Origin: Oceanospirillaceae bacterium
GTDB lineage: Bacteria; Pseudomonadota; Gammaproteobacteria; Pseudomonadales; Balneatricaceae
Length of the DNA: 34,145 bases
Assembly: GCA_024686035.1 (NCBI GenBank)
Contig: JAIBDW010000013.1
Location: 1 to 34,145, forward strand
Direction: 5' to 3'
Part shown: positions 7,685-17,802 of the stretch, one piece after another
Layout of the letters: every line of letters starts with the position of its first letter
Position numbering within the stretch: the stretch's first letter is position 1
The notes under the pieces: model-generated
What the model was told of the DNA's origin: nothing
Seen by the model: the letters and a program-made list of their open reading frames with translations, nothing else
Databases searched by the model: none
Program-made: the position numbers and the translations under genes

Positions 7685-9190
7685 GTGGATACCAAACGCT
7701 TACATGAACTGATGTCTTTGCCAGGGCAAGCCCAAAAGTGGGCAGACGTTTGTGTGTATGGGGTGTCATCAGATAGCCGGCAGGTAAAGCAAGGTGACTT
7801 GTTTATTACCTGTTTAGGGGAGCCAAAACGGCAGCGTCGCTACATAGAGCAAGCGCAGGCAAATGGGGCCGTGGCGGTAGTTATAGATGCACAACAGGTG
7901 TCTACATTGGACCCATCCAACCTCACTGTTCCCATCATTGGAATTGACGATCTGGCAACGACTCAAGGTTCAATTGCTGCTCTTATGCACGATAATCCTA
8001 GTCAACATATGTCATTGATTGGCATTACTGGCACTAACGGAAAGACCAGTTGTAGTCATTTTATTGCGCAGTGTTTGTCTAGCCTAGATCTGCCTTGCGG
8101 GGTTATCGGAACTTTGGGCTATGGGTTGATGAATGCTTTGGAACAGGGGCCAAATACCACGCCTCATGAAGTGACGCTACAAAACCAATTGGGTGATATG
8201 GTGCGCTCCGGCGCTAAGGCCTGCGCCATTGAAGTCTCCTCACATGGTTTGAGCCAGGGTCGTGTGAACAGTTGTCATTTTGATACTGCAGTGTTCACAA
8301 ACCTCACCCAAGACCACCTAGATTATCATCTGACTATGAAGGCCTATGGTCAGGTAAAAGCTCAGCTTTTTAAGTGGCCAAGCTTGCGCTGTGCGGTAAT
8401 CAACTTTGACGATGAATTTGGTAAAAGTTTACTCCAAGAAATTTCCCCAAGCGTAGAGGTTTATACCTACAGCGCAAAGATTTGCGAACTTAACCATGTT
8501 GATGTAGGTGTATCCAACGTTATACAACACAAACACGGTATTGAGGCGATGGTAGTGACGCCTAAAGGCGAAGCATTGTTGCAAGTGGGCTTGATTGGGC
8601 GCTTTAATTTAAGCAACTTATTAGCGACTTTAGCGGTGCTTTTGTTACACAAGGTTGATCTACCAAAAGCGGCGCAGGTGATGAACCAACTTACAACCGT
8701 ATGCGGTCGAATGCAGTTAATAGCACCAGAGCTTAAATCTAGCCAGCATCCCCAAGCTATTGTAGATTATGCCCATACCCCAGATGCACTGGAACAAGCA
8801 TTAATGGCGGCTAAAGAACACATAAACTCTGGTAAGCTTTGGCTAGTGTTTGGATGTGGTGGAGATCGTGATGTGCAAAAGCGATCTAAAATGGCAACGA
8901 TTGCCCAGTCTTGGGCGGATCGCGTCATTGTGACTGATGACAATCCACGTACAGAACCTAGTGAGAAGATTTTAGCCGACATTGTGGGAGGCTTTAAACA
9001 CCCAGAAAAAGTGGTTATTTTAGCAGATCGAAGCAAAGCCATTGCCTTGGCAATGCAGCGCGCCAAGCCCTTTGATATTGTTTTAATTGCAGGCAAAGGC
9101 CATGAGACCTATCAAGACATACAAGGCCATAAACACCATTTTAGTGATCAAGAGCAGGTGTTGAGTGCTCTTGCAGGAGGTCTTTTGTAA
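7685..9190 (+). CDS. murE: UDP-MurNAc-L-Ala-D-Glu:meso-diaminopimelate ligase MurE
   Basis: MurE adds the third residue of the stem peptide in the cytoplasm using ATP. The three Mur-ligase domains are clear: an N-terminal UDP-binding part with GVSSDSRQVKQGDLFI, the central ATPase with GITGTNGKTS (P-loop at about 116-122), and a C-terminal domain with DDNPRTEPSEKI. The DNPR motif (419-422) is the signature of meso-DAP-specific MurE, so the organism should have DAP-type peptidoglycan. No ATG start exists. GTG 7685 has GAGGT (7675-7679) five bases upstream and gives 501 residues; GTG 7673, overlapping the ftsI stop by four bases, is the alternative and adds four residues. murF follows as TAATG. 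Confidence 0.97.
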   Translation: MDTKRLHELMSLPGQAQKWADVCVYGVSSDSRQVKQGDLFITCLGEPKRQRRYIEQAQANGAVAVVIDAQQVSTLDPSNLTVPIIGIDDLATTQGSIAALMHDNPSQHMSLIGITGTNGKTSCSHFIAQCLSSLDLPCGVIGTLGYGLMNALEQGPNTTPHEVTLQNQLGDMVRSGAKACAIEVSSHGLSQGRVNSCHFDTAVFTNLTQDHLDYHLTMKAYGQVKAQLFKWPSLRCAVINFDDEFGKSLLQEISPSVEVYTYSAKICELNHVDVGVSNVIQHKHGIEAMVVTPKGEALLQVGLIGRFNLSNLLATLAVLLLHKVDLPKAAQVMNQLTTVCGRMQLIAPELKSSQHPQAIVDYAHTPDALEQALMAAKEHINSGKLWLVFGCGGDRDVQKRSKMATIAQSWADRVIVTDDNPRTEPSEKILADIVGGFKHPEKVVILADRSKAIALAMQRAKPFDIVLIAGKGHETYQDIQGHKHHFSDQEQVLSALAGGLL

Positions 9191-10554
9191 TGAAATCTTT
9201 TAATCTTTTTGAACTATCAAAAATCATACCAGGCAGCCATGTAATGGGTGCAGCAACTTTTAGTGGGTTGTCTACAGATACCCGAAGCTTAACTGCTGGG
9301 GATTTATTTGTCGCTTTAGTAGGCCCAAACTTTGATGGACATGAATTTTTGGCCCAAGCTCAAAATCACGGCGCATGTGGGGCTTTGGTTAGCACCGTAA
9401 TTGATACAGATTTACCCTTGTTAGTGGTACCGGATACACGCATTGCCCTAGGTCAATTGGCAGCCCTTAAACGTCTGCACCTTAAGGGCCAGTTTGTTGC
9501 AGTGACAGGCAGTAGTGGTAAAACCACAGTGAAAGAAATGCTACAAAAAGTACTGTTTCAAGCAGGTCAGGTTGAGGTAACAAGTGGCAATTTCAATAAT
9601 GATATCGGAGTGCCTTTGACCCTTTGGGGTATGCATGATGACACTGATTATAAAGTGTTAGAGCTGGGTGCAAACCATGTGGGAGAAATTGCTTACACCA
9701 GTCGTATGGTAAAGGCAGATGTGGCTGTTTTAAATAACGCACATGAAGCTCACTTATCTGGTTTTGGTGGTCTAGATGGTGTGGTTAAAGCTAAGGGGGA
9801 AATTATTTCTGGCCTTAGTGATAAAGGCCAAGTGATTCTGAATTTAGATGACCCCCACTTTCATGTGTGGAAAAAACTAGCAAAATCCAGACGAGTTTGG
9901 AGCTTCAGTTTAAACAATAAAAAGGCCAGTATTTATGCCAGTGAGATCGAAGCTACGACCAAAGGGAGTCGCTTTATTTTGCACTTGGGTCTCCAAAAGA
10001 GACAGGTTGAACTGCAGCTGCTAGGGCAACACAACGTTGCTAACGCCCTAGCAGCCACGGGTGCCGCATTAGCATTAGGTCTTTCTCTTGATCAAGTTAT
10101 TAAAGGGTTAGCTACGGTGAGGCCCTATCAAGGTCGCCTTGTCAGCCATTCTTTAAGCCAGCGTCGTTGCCTAATTGATGATACATATAATGCTAACCCA
10201 GGCTCAGTGACGGCCGCAATTGAGGTGCTGCAAAAATGTCACGGTAAGCGTTGCTTTATGCTCGGTGATTTAGCTGAGTTAGGTGAACAACAGTTACAAA
10301 TCCATCAGCGCATTGGAGCCCAAGTTGCAGCGGCTGGAATAGAACAGTTTTATGGTTTTGGACCACTTGCTGCGGCGGCAGTTGAAAGCTACCTCAAAGA
10401 AGGTGGCAACTTCGGTGAAGTGTGTGTTGATAAGGCAAAGCTATCGGCCTGTTTTTCAAAGCTTCCTAAAAGTGACATGAGCTGTTTGGTCAAAGGATCT
10501 CGATCCAGCCAAATGGAAAATGTTGTAGAAATTTTAATCAACGGTGGAAACTAG
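9190..10554 (+). CDS. murF: UDP-MurNAc-tripeptide:D-alanyl-D-alanine ligase MurF
   Basis: MurF adds the D-Ala-D-Ala dipeptide made by Ddl, completing the pentapeptide precursor. The 454 residues show the N-terminal STDTRSLTAGDLFVAL segment, the ATP P-loop TGSSGKTTVKEML (about 106-118), the NFNNDIGVPLTLW segment typical of MurF, LGANHVGEIAYTS, and the C-terminal DDTYNANPGSVTAAIEVL block. The start ATG shares one base with the murE stop (TAATG). mraY starts three bases after its stop. Confidence 0.98.
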   Translation: MKSFNLFELSKIIPGSHVMGAATFSGLSTDTRSLTAGDLFVALVGPNFDGHEFLAQAQNHGACGALVSTVIDTDLPLLVVPDTRIALGQLAALKRLHLKGQFVAVTGSSGKTTVKEMLQKVLFQAGQVEVTSGNFNNDIGVPLTLWGMHDDTDYKVLELGANHVGEIAYTSRMVKADVAVLNNAHEAHLSGFGGLDGVVKAKGEIISGLSDKGQVILNLDDPHFHVWKKLAKSRRVWSFSLNNKKASIYASEIEATTKGSRFILHLGLQKRQVELQLLGQHNVANALAATGAALALGLSLDQVIKGLATVRPYQGRLVSHSLSQRRCLIDDTYNANPGSVTAAIEVLQKCHGKRCFMLGDLAELGEQQLQIHQRIGAQVAAAGIEQFYGFGPLAAAAVESYLKEGGNFGEVCVDKAKLSACFSKLPKSDMSCLVKGSRSSQMENVVEILINGGN

Positions 10555-10557
10555 CCC

Positions 10558-11640
10558 ATGTTGTTATGGTTGGCAGAATATTTATCTCAGTATTATAGCG
10601 CTTTTAGTGTCTTTCAATACTTAACCATGCGCGGCATCATGGGAGTGCTTACGTCCTTGTTTATTGCCATGGCGATTGGTCCATATATGATCAAACACCT
10701 AAAGACTAAACAAATTGGTCAGTCTATTCGTGAAGATGGACCGCAAAGCCATTTGGTTAAGGAGGGCACCCCAACGATGGGAGGCGCTCTCATCTTGTTG
10801 GCTATTCTTATGAGTGCGCTGTTATGGGGAGACTTAAGTAATCGTTATATTTGGGTCACCATTGCCGTAACGGCGGTATTTGGCGCAGTAGGTTGGGTCG
10901 ATGATTACCGTAAAGTGATGGAAAAAAATTCTCGTGGACTGATCGCTAGGTGGAAATATTTTTGGCAATCGGTAGGGGGGCTTGGAGCAGCGTTGTTTTT
11001 ATACTACAACGCGCAAACCCCACAAGAGTTAGAACTCATCGTGCCTTTTTTCAAAATGGTCGGTATTAACTTGGGTGTGTTCTATATCTTATTGACTTAC
11101 TTTGTGATCGTTGGCACTTCAAATGCAGTGAATCTTACTGATGGACTAGATGGTCTGGCTATATTGCCAACGGTACTTATTGCAGGGGCATTAGCCGTAT
11201 TTGCCTACTTAACGGGTCACTCTGTTTTTGCTGAATACCTCAATATACCTTATATACGAGGTGCCGGGGAGTTGGTAGTTTTTTGCGCCGCTATTGTTGG
11301 CGCGGGTATGGGATTTTTATGGTTTAACACTTATCCAGCGCAAGTATTTATGGGTGACGTTGGTGCCCTAGCATTAGGCGCCGCTTTGGGTGTTGTGGCA
11401 GTCATCGTGAGACAGGAATTAGTCTTGTTGATTATGGGAGGTGTGTTTGTAATGGAAACTTTGTCCGTGATTATACAAGTGGCTTCATTCAAATTAACCG
11501 GCAAGCGGGTTTTTCGGATGGCCCCCATTCATCATCACTTCGAGCTTAAAGGCTGGCCTGAACCCAGAATTATTGTACGCTTTTGGATTATTACCCTAGT
11601 CCTAGTTTTGATTGGTTTGGCAACACTAAAGTTGCGATAA
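10558..11640 (+). CDS. mraY: Phospho-N-acetylmuramoyl-pentapeptide transferase MraY
   Basis: MraY is an integral inner-membrane enzyme that transfers phospho-MurNAc-pentapeptide to undecaprenyl phosphate, giving lipid I. It has 360 residues, the same as E. coli, and about ten hydrophobic segments. Conserved motifs include [13 protein letters not shown] near the N-terminus, VDDYRKV, the catalytic-loop segment [25 protein letters not shown], and [13 protein letters not shown] near the C-terminus. The GGTGGAA just before the murF stop may serve as ribosome-binding site. A 32-base gap separates its stop from the chosen murD start. Confidence 0.98.
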   Translation: MLLWLAEYLSQYYSAFSVFQYLTMRGIMGVLTSLFIAMAIGPYMIKHLKTKQIGQSIREDGPQSHLVKEGTPTMGGALILLAILMSALLWGDLSNRYIWVTIAVTAVFGAVGWVDDYRKVMEKNSRGLIARWKYFWQSVGGLGAALFLYYNAQTPQELELIVPFFKMVGINLGVFYILLTYFVIVGTSNAVNLTDGLDGLAILPTVLIAGALAVFAYLTGHSVFAEYLNIPYIRGAGELVVFCAAIVGAGMGFLWFNTYPAQVFMGDVGALALGAALGVVAVIVRQELVLLIMGGVFVMETLSVIIQVASFKLTGKRVFRMAPIHHHFELKGWPEPRIIVRFWIITLVLVLIGLATLKLR

Positions 11641-11672
11641 GCAACGTTCGTTTTAAAGAGGTAGAGTCAACA

Positions 11673-13028
11673 ATGACATTGATCGTTAGTGATCGTTATA
11701 GCCTTATTATCGGTTTAGGAGTGACTGGGTTCTCTTGTGCTCAGTATTTAGAGCGTCAAGGTGAACGATTCTGCGTGGTTGATTCTAGGCAAGATCCCCC
11801 ATTTTTGCAGCAATTAAAATCAGAGCAACCAGACACCCTTATACATTTAGGTGACTTTGCACTTGATTTATGCCTTAACGCTAGTCAAATTATTTTAAGC
11901 CCTGGCGTATCCTTACAAGAACCCGTTTTAGTTGAAGCAACTAAAGCGGGTGTGCCTATTCGAAGTGATATTGACTTATTTGCGCAGGCGGCCAGAAAAG
12001 CTTGCGTGCCAATTGTCGCAATTACAGGATCCAACGCCAAAAGTACGGTCACCAGTTTAGTGGGTGAAATGGCTAAAATAGCTAACTTAAACGTGGCGAT
12101 TGGCGGCAACCTTGGCGTGCCTTCGGTGTCGTTATTGGATGCGGATATTGATCTATATGTGATGGAATTATCAAGCTTTCAGCTAGAATCTACCACAGGT
12201 TTAGGCGCAAGTGTTGCCTGCGTGCTCAATGTGAGTCCTGATCATATGGATCGTTATCATAATCTAATGCGCTACCATCAAGCCAAGCATCGAATTTTCC
12301 AAGCATGTAAAGCAGCGGTTGTTAATGCTGATGATGCGCTTACCAATCCTCTTGTGCCAGACACTGTTACTCAAACCCGTTTTAGTCTGGGCGAACCCGA
12401 TGTAGGACAATTTGGTGTGCTGACAAAGAATGGTGAAAAATGGCTTGCTAAAGGTACGCAGTGTATTATTCCGGTTCACCAAATGTCACTAAATGGTGGC
12501 CATAATATAGCTAACGGGCTTGCTGCCCTAGCTATTGGTGAAGCTTCTGGCCTCCCAATGGATGCAATGATCCGCGCATTAACAACTTTTACAGGCTTGC
12601 CCCACCGTTGCGAACACGTGACTAATATCGACGGAGTGTCTTACATTAATGACTCCAAAGGCACTAATGTGGGCGCAACGGTAGCGGCCATAGAGGGCCT
12701 GGGGCCCGATCTAACGGGTAAAATAATATTGATTGCAGGTGGGGTAGGCAAAGGCGCAGATTTTTCTGATTTATCTATCCCAGTCTCAAAATATTGCAAA
12801 CAAATTCTGCTGATTGGTGCGGATGCGCAGAAAATTGAAAAAGTTTTAGTTGATAAGGCGCTCTCTATTCACGCCAAAGATATGTCAACAGCCGTATCAA
12901 TGGCACATGCGAATGCAGTCAGCGGCGATTTAGTTTTATTGTCGCCAGCATGTGCAAGTTTTGATGCTTACGATGGTTTTGAAGCACGAGGCAGGCACTT
13001 TTCGCAGTTGGTAAGGGCTTTGCTATGA
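11673..13028 (+). CDS. murD: UDP-MurNAc-L-alanine:D-glutamate ligase MurD
   Basis: MurD adds D-Glu to UDP-MurNAc-L-Ala. From ATG 11673 it has 451 residues (E. coli 438) and starts MTLIVSDRYSLIIGLGVTGF, a Rossmann-like N-terminus; longer in-frame starts would run back into mraY and add unconserved sequence. AAAGAGG at 11655-11661 is the probable ribosome-binding site. The ATPase P-loop reads ITGSNAKSTVTSLVGEMA (about 117-134), with Ala where most Mur ligases have Gly (GxNGKST). ELSSFQLES, NVSPDHMDRY and SPACASFDAYDGFEARG are family blocks. The stop overlaps the ftsW start by four bases (ATGA). Confidence 0.97.
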   Translation: MTLIVSDRYSLIIGLGVTGFSCAQYLERQGERFCVVDSRQDPPFLQQLKSEQPDTLIHLGDFALDLCLNASQIILSPGVSLQEPVLVEATKAGVPIRSDIDLFAQAARKACVPIVAITGSNAKSTVTSLVGEMAKIANLNVAIGGNLGVPSVSLLDADIDLYVMELSSFQLESTTGLGASVACVLNVSPDHMDRYHNLMRYHQAKHRIFQACKAAVVNADDALTNPLVPDTVTQTRFSLGEPDVGQFGVLTKNGEKWLAKGTQCIIPVHQMSLNGGHNIANGLAALAIGEASGLPMDAMIRALTTFTGLPHRCEHVTNIDGVSYINDSKGTNVGATVAAIEGLGPDLTGKIILIAGGVGKGADFSDLSIPVSKYCKQILLIGADAQKIEKVLVDKALSIHAKDMSTAVSMAHANAVSGDLVLLSPACASFDAYDGFEARGRHFSQLVRALL

Positions 13029-14314
13029 ACTTTTTATCTCAGCAGTGGCGCATTGTTTTGAGCCAAAGGTTAGATTTAGTCTTATTTCTTCCAGCCTTAG
13101 CCTTAGCACTTATCGGTTATGTCTCGATCACTTCTGCATCGATGGATGTTGTGGCTATTAAGTTTAACGACCCGTTTTATCAAAGCAAACGTCAGCTTTT
13201 GTTTATGATTTTGGGCAGTTTTAGCATGATGGCTTGTCTTCTGACGCCAGTAGATGTGTGGCAAAAACAAAGCCCCTACTTGTTGCTGCTAGGTGTGCTG
13301 CTATTGGTTGCAGTATTGATCCCAGGCCTAGGTAAAAATGTAAATGGCAGTACTCGGTGGATTCCCGTAGGGCCATTAAGTTTGCAACCTTCAGAATTTG
13401 CAAAAATAGCAGTGGTGGCGTTCATGGCGGGTTATTTGGTGCGCCAGCAAGACGTCATTAGAAATAACTTTTCAGGCTTTTCCAAGTCTTTAGTGGTGTT
13501 GGGCGTCTTTATTGTGCTGCTTTTGTTAGAACCAGATTTTGGCGCAGTGGTGGTAATGATGAGCGCCGTGTTAGGGATGTTTTTTTTAGGGGGTATGCGT
13601 AAACGACATATCTCCATCGTGCTTTTGGCTGCTGCAGCCTTAGGAGCGATGACGATTTTTGCTGCTGAATATCGTGTCAAGCGACTAATGACTTACCTAG
13701 ATCCATGGAGTGATCCTTTTGGTAGTGGGTACCAACTAACTCAGGCGCAAATTGCTTTTGGTCGAGGAGGTTGGTTTGGCGAAGGTTTAGGGCAGAGTAT
13801 GCAAAAGTTATTCTACTTACCTGAAGCCCATACGGATTTTGTTTATTCAGTTTTGGCCGAAGAATCAGGTGCGTTTGGGGCTTTGATCGTTGTGGCTCTA
13901 TATGGCGTGCTCATTGTACGTGGTCTGCAGATAGGGCAAAAATCTGAGCGTTTAGGTCGTCACTTTTCAGCCTACTTAGCGTATGGATTGATATTACTTA
14001 TCGCTACTCAAGCCATGATAAATATTGGAGTTAATCTAGGGCTGCTGCCCACCAAGGGGCTTACCTTGCCCTTTGTGAGCTATGGTGGTAGTAGCATGTT
14101 AGCGTGTGCTGGAAGTCTTGGCATTTTACTGCGTATTTCATTGGAAAATAATGCCGCTTATTCAAGCTCATCAAACGAGGTTGCTGTGGATGGGTATGCG
14201 GCTAAAAACTCAACCCATCGCGCAACTGAACCACTAGACCAAGCCACTCCAGGCTTAGATGATGTTGATCAATGGTTTGTCGATGATAAGACTAAGCGAG
14301 GCAAAACTTCATGA
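13025..14314 (+). CDS. ftsW: Septal peptidoglycan polymerase FtsW (SEDS family)
   Basis: FtsW is the SEDS-family glycosyltransferase that polymerises lipid II at the septum with FtsI. The 429-residue protein has about ten transmembrane segments. Signature blocks are VNGSTRWIPVGPLSLQPSEF, LLEPDFGAVVVMM, GRGGWFGEGLGQS, PEAHTDFVYSVLAEE and LPFVSYGGSSM. After the last helix a hydrophilic C-terminal tail of about 55 residues, rich in Ser, Ala and Asp, extends into the cytoplasm; it is a little longer than in E. coli (414 residues in total). The gene overlaps murD and murG by four bases each. Confidence 0.97.
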   Translation: MNFLSQQWRIVLSQRLDLVLFLPALALALIGYVSITSASMDVVAIKFNDPFYQSKRQLLFMILGSFSMMACLLTPVDVWQKQSPYLLLLGVLLLVAVLIPGLGKNVNGSTRWIPVGPLSLQPSEFAKIAVVAFMAGYLVRQQDVIRNNFSGFSKSLVVLGVFIVLLLLEPDFGAVVVMMSAVLGMFFLGGMRKRHISIVLLAAAALGAMTIFAAEYRVKRLMTYLDPWSDPFGSGYQLTQAQIAFGRGGWFGEGLGQSMQKLFYLPEAHTDFVYSVLAEESGAFGALIVVALYGVLIVRGLQIGQKSERLGRHFSAYLAYGLILLIATQAMINIGVNLGLLPTKGLTLPFVSYGGSSMLACAGSLGILLRISLENNAAYSSSSNEVAVDGYAAKNSTHRATEPLDQATPGLDDVDQWFVDDKTKRGKTS

Positions 14315-15399
14315 TTGAGCCTCAACTAAAAGGCAAGGCAAAACGCATATTGATTATGGCGGCAGGGACGGGCGGCCATGTTTACCCTGCGTTAGCGACC
14401 GCTGAAATTTTGCGCCATCATAACTTTGACATACAGTGGTTAGGCACAGGCAGAGGTATAGAAGCGCGCCTGGTGCCCGAGGCAGGTTTAGTGTTGAATT
14501 GTATTGATGTTGTGGGTTTGAGAGGTAAAGGAAAACTATCTTTGCTGTTTGCACCTTGGCGTTTATGTAAATCATTATTACAGTCTGTACGTTTGATTCG
14601 GCGCTTTAAGCCTGATTGTGTTTTGGGTATGGGTGGCTTTGTAGCAGGCCCTGGAGGTTTGGCCGCTAAGTTATTAAATGTGCCACTAGTTTTACATGAA
14701 CAAAATGCAATCCCTGGTCTGACTAATCGTTTATTGCGCCCGCTAGCCAACACAACTTTGCAAGCCTTTGAAGGAAGTTTTCCTGATGGAAAAGCAATCA
14801 CTGTTGGCAATCCACTGCGATCTAATATCACTGCGCGCACTTCAAAAATTTCTGCTGATGATGCGCTTAAGGTGCTTATAGTAGGGGGCAGCTTAGGGGC
14901 GTTAGCTCTGAATGAACTGGTACCTAAAGCCATAGCCATGCTAAGTCTTGAACAGCGGCCAAACATTTGGCATCAAACGGGCCCTAAACATCAAGTGGTG
15001 ACTGAAAATGGTTACCAAAAAGCGGGTGTTGTGGCAAAGGTGGATGCGTATATTGATAATATGGCACTTGCGTATGCTTGGGCAGATCTGGTTATTTGCC
15101 GTGCAGGAGCGTTAACGGTGAGTGAGCTTGCTAATGCTGGTTTGCCATCTATATTAGTGCCTTACCCCTACGCTGTAGATGATCATCAAACGGCCAACGC
15201 TAGGGTTTTAACAAAGGTAGGTGGCGCTATTTTATTACCCCAAGACAGGTTATCGCCAGCCGTTCTTAGTGAACAAATCCTGGCTGTGTGTGACCACCCA
15301 TCAACGCTTAATAATATGGCTGATGCAGCGCTTACCTGCGCCTCCCCCAAGGCCTCTTACACCGTAGCACAACACTGCATGGAGATTGCCCGTGGTTAA
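14311..15399 (+). CDS. murG: UDP-GlcNAc:undecaprenyl-PP-MurNAc-pentapeptide GlcNAc transferase MurG
   Basis: MurG is a peripheral GT-B glycosyltransferase on the inner face of the membrane that converts lipid I into lipid II. It has 362 residues, close to the family norm. The N-terminal glycine loop is [16 protein letters not shown] (GTGGH at 19-23). Further blocks are [43 protein letters not shown], the second glycine loop [14 protein letters not shown], and the donor-site region [18 protein letters not shown]. It overlaps ftsW by four bases and murC by eight. Confidence 0.98.
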   Translation: MIEPQLKGKAKRILIMAAGTGGHVYPALATAEILRHHNFDIQWLGTGRGIEARLVPEAGLVLNCIDVVGLRGKGKLSLLFAPWRLCKSLLQSVRLIRRFKPDCVLGMGGFVAGPGGLAAKLLNVPLVLHEQNAIPGLTNRLLRPLANTTLQAFEGSFPDGKAITVGNPLRSNITARTSKISADDALKVLIVGGSLGALALNELVPKAIAMLSLEQRPNIWHQTGPKHQVVTENGYQKAGVVAKVDAYIDNMALAYAWADLVICRAGALTVSELANAGLPSILVPYPYAVDDHQTANARVLTKVGGAILLPQDRLSPAVLSEQILAVCDHPSTLNNMADAALTCASPKASYTVAQHCMEIARG

Positions 15400-16834
15400 A
15401 TTTATCCCACCAAATCAATACACAATTCCGGAAATGCGCCGTATTAAGCGTATTCATTTTATTGGTATCGGCGGAGTTGGCATGTGTGGAATTGCAGAGG
15501 TTTTGCTCAACCAAGGGTATGAAATCAGTGGTTCAGATATACGTGTCAGCCCGGTTACAGAGCGATTGGCAACTCATGGGGCACAAATATTTATTGGTCA
15601 TCAAGAAACCAACATTCGTGGCGCCCACGTGGTGGTAGTATCCACGGCCGTAACCGAAGAAAACCCAGAATTAATCGCTGCGCGATCCCATCGTATTCCT
15701 GTCGTCCAAAGAGCACAAATGTTAGCTGAGTTAATGCGCTACCGCCACGGCATTGCAGTGGCAGGAACCCATGGCAAAACCACAACGACGTCCCTAGTGG
15801 CTTCGGTTTTGGCCGCCGGAGGATTCGATCCAACATTTGTGATCGGAGGGAAATTAACCAGCTCAGGCACCAATGCAAAACTTGGAGCAAGTTCTTACTT
15901 AGTTGCAGAAGCAGATGAAAGTGATGCTTCTTTTCTTCACCTGCAACCCTTAACCTCGATAGTGACAAACATTGATGCCGATCATATGTCTACCTACGAA
16001 GGAGATTTCAATCGTTTAAAGAAAACTTTTGTAGAGTTTCTGCACAATTTACCCTTTTATGGCTTGGCAATTGTCTGTGTAGATGACCCTGTAGTATGGG
16101 AAATACTGCCTCAAGTCAGTAGGCCATTAATGACTTATGGATTTGATGAAAAGGCCGATGTAAAAGCGATTAACGTCCAGCAAAGGGCGATGGTCACTTC
16201 ATTTACTGTTTGTAGGCAAGGCCATGAAGACCTAGATATCGCATTGAATATGCCTGGCAAACACAATGTTCAAAACGCTCTGGCAGCCATTGCTGTAGCA
16301 ACAGATTTAGAAGTGGCTGATGAACATATCGTCAATGGCTTGAATAACTTTTCAGGGGTTGGCCGCAGGTTCCAAGTGCTAGGCGACTACCCAGCTCAAG
16401 CAGGCACGGCAACCTTAGTCGATGACTATGGGCACCACCCAACAGAGGTATCAGCCACCATTGATGCGATACGAGCAGGTTGGCCAGATCGTCGTTTGGT
16501 GATGGTCTATCAGCCACATCGTTTTTCACGCACAAGGGACTTATATGAAGACTTTGTGGATGTTTTATCACGTGTGGATGTGCTGGTATTGTTGGACGTT
16601 TATCCAGCTGGCGAGGAGCCAATCAACGGCGCTGATGGGCGAAGTTTGTGTCGTAGTATCAGATCCAGAGGGCAGGTAGATCCCATTTTTGTAGAGCGTG
16701 GGGCGGGTGTGGCGCCGGTACTGGAGAATGTTTTGCTAGATGGCGACCTATTATTAACTCAAGGAGCTGGTGATATTGGGCAAATTTCCAGAGCACTTCT
16801 TGATAAAATGCAACAGCAAGATGAAGGCAACTAA
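15392..16834 (+). CDS. murC: UDP-N-acetylmuramate:L-alanine ligase MurC
   Basis: MurC starts pentapeptide synthesis by joining L-Ala to UDP-MurNAc. From GTG 15392 the protein has 480 residues. This start has GGAGA (15381-15385) six bases upstream; the in-frame TTG at 15386 has no room for a ribosome-binding site, and ATG 15434 would remove the [12 protein letters not shown] segment, which matches the E. coli N-terminus. Visible motifs are [17 protein letters not shown], the P-loop [10 protein letters not shown] (about 125-134), [12 protein letters not shown] and [10 protein letters not shown]. It overlaps murG by eight bases, and its stop shares a base with the ddlB start (TAATG). Confidence 0.97.
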   Translation: MVKFIPPNQYTIPEMRRIKRIHFIGIGGVGMCGIAEVLLNQGYEISGSDIRVSPVTERLATHGAQIFIGHQETNIRGAHVVVVSTAVTEENPELIAARSHRIPVVQRAQMLAELMRYRHGIAVAGTHGKTTTTSLVASVLAAGGFDPTFVIGGKLTSSGTNAKLGASSYLVAEADESDASFLHLQPLTSIVTNIDADHMSTYEGDFNRLKKTFVEFLHNLPFYGLAIVCVDDPVVWEILPQVSRPLMTYGFDEKADVKAINVQQRAMVTSFTVCRQGHEDLDIALNMPGKHNVQNALAAIAVATDLEVADEHIVNGLNNFSGVGRRFQVLGDYPAQAGTATLVDDYGHHPTEVSATIDAIRAGWPDRRLVMVYQPHRFSRTRDLYEDFVDVLSRVDVLVLLDVYPAGEEPINGADGRSLCRSIRSRGQVDPIFVERGAGVAPVLENVLLDGDLLLTQGAGDIGQISRALLDKMQQQDEGN

Positions 16835-17802
16835 TGACTAAATTGAACCTTTCCAAAAGCTTTGATCACTTGCTGACAGTGCCAGATATACGAGTGGCCG
16901 TCATCTATGGTGGCACATCTGCTGAGCGTGAAATTTCTTTAATGAGCGGCAAGCAAGTGTTGGCTCATTTAAAAACTGCAGGTGTGGATGCCTTTGGTTT
17001 GGACCTAGGAGCAGAGGGTCAGGATCAAGTGACGCAGTTACAAGAAGCGGTCATGGACGCTGCGTTTATTATTCTTCACGGCCGAGGTGGAGAAGATGGC
17101 ACGCTCCAAGGTGTTCTTGATTTTATGTCTATACCTTACACCGGCTGCGATGTTTTAGCATCTAGCTTAGGCATGAATAAGTTGATGACCAAATTAGTTT
17201 GGTTGGCCCAAGGGGTGAGAACGCCAGCGTATGAAGTGCTCAATGATAACAGTGATTGGACACAAGTGGCACAGCGGCTTGGCTTGCCATTGGTGGTCAA
17301 ACCTGTGCATGAGGGATCCAGTCTAGGTATCAATATTGTTGATTCAATAGAAAATTTAGAGCAGGCCTATCGTGATGCGGCTGAGTACGATCGAGAGGTT
17401 ATGGCCGAACAATTTATCGATGGGGATGAATACACAGTGCCGATTCTTAATGGGATACCTTTGCCCGCCATCCGCCTAGAAACTGATAATGTTTTTTACG
17501 ATTTACAAGCCAAATATTATTCTGAAAAAACGCGCTATTTGTTTGATAACCCCATGACTCAGGATGGGCAGAAAAAGATGGAAGACGAATGCAACTATGC
17601 CTTTAAGGTTTTAGGCTGTCGTGATTGGGGGCGCATCGATGTAATGCGCGACAAGCAAGGTTGTAACTGGTTATTAGAGGTCAACACAACGCCTGGCATG
17701 ACCAGTCACAGCCTAGTCCCTATGGCCGCCAAAGCAGCTGGATTGAGTTTTCCTCAGTTAAGCTTGGTTATTTTAAATCTAGCTTTGGCACGGACTGCAT
17801 AA
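16834..17802 (+). CDS. ddlB: D-alanine:D-alanine ligase DdlB
   Basis: This ATP-grasp enzyme makes the D-Ala-D-Ala dipeptide used by MurF. It has 322 residues against 306 in E. coli; the extra length is an N-terminal stretch before VAVIYGGTSAEREISLMSG. HGRGGEDGTLQGVLD, the ATP-binding segment VVKPVHEGSSLGI and the C-terminal metal-site region LLEVNTTPGMTSHSLVP are all intact. The gene starts in the murC stop (TAATG), and ftsQ starts in its own stop in the same way. This is the only ddl in the window; whether a ddlA exists elsewhere is not visible. Confidence 0.97.
   Translation: MTKLNLSKSFDHLLTVPDIRVAVIYGGTSAEREISLMSGKQVLAHLKTAGVDAFGLDLGAEGQDQVTQLQEAVMDAAFIILHGRGGEDGTLQGVLDFMSIPYTGCDVLASSLGMNKLMTKLVWLAQGVRTPAYEVLNDNSDWTQVAQRLGLPLVVKPVHEGSSLGINIVDSIENLEQAYRDAAEYDREVMAEQFIDGDEYTVPILNGIPLPAIRLETDNVFYDLQAKYYSEKTRYLFDNPMTQDGQKKMEDECNYAFKVLGCRDWGRIDVMRDKQGCNWLLEVNTTPGMTSHSLVPMAAKAAGLSFPQLSLVILNLALARTA

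Noticed and set aside
11583-11672. Longer murD with a start inside mraY
   Set aside because: The extra 30 residues are unconserved and translate the coding end of mraY in another frame; ATG 11673 gives the normal MurD N-terminus and has AAAGAGG upstream.
14418-14966. A 182-residue minus-strand frame inside murG
   Set aside because: Fully within murG on the opposite strand, low-complexity, no recognisable family and no start signals.
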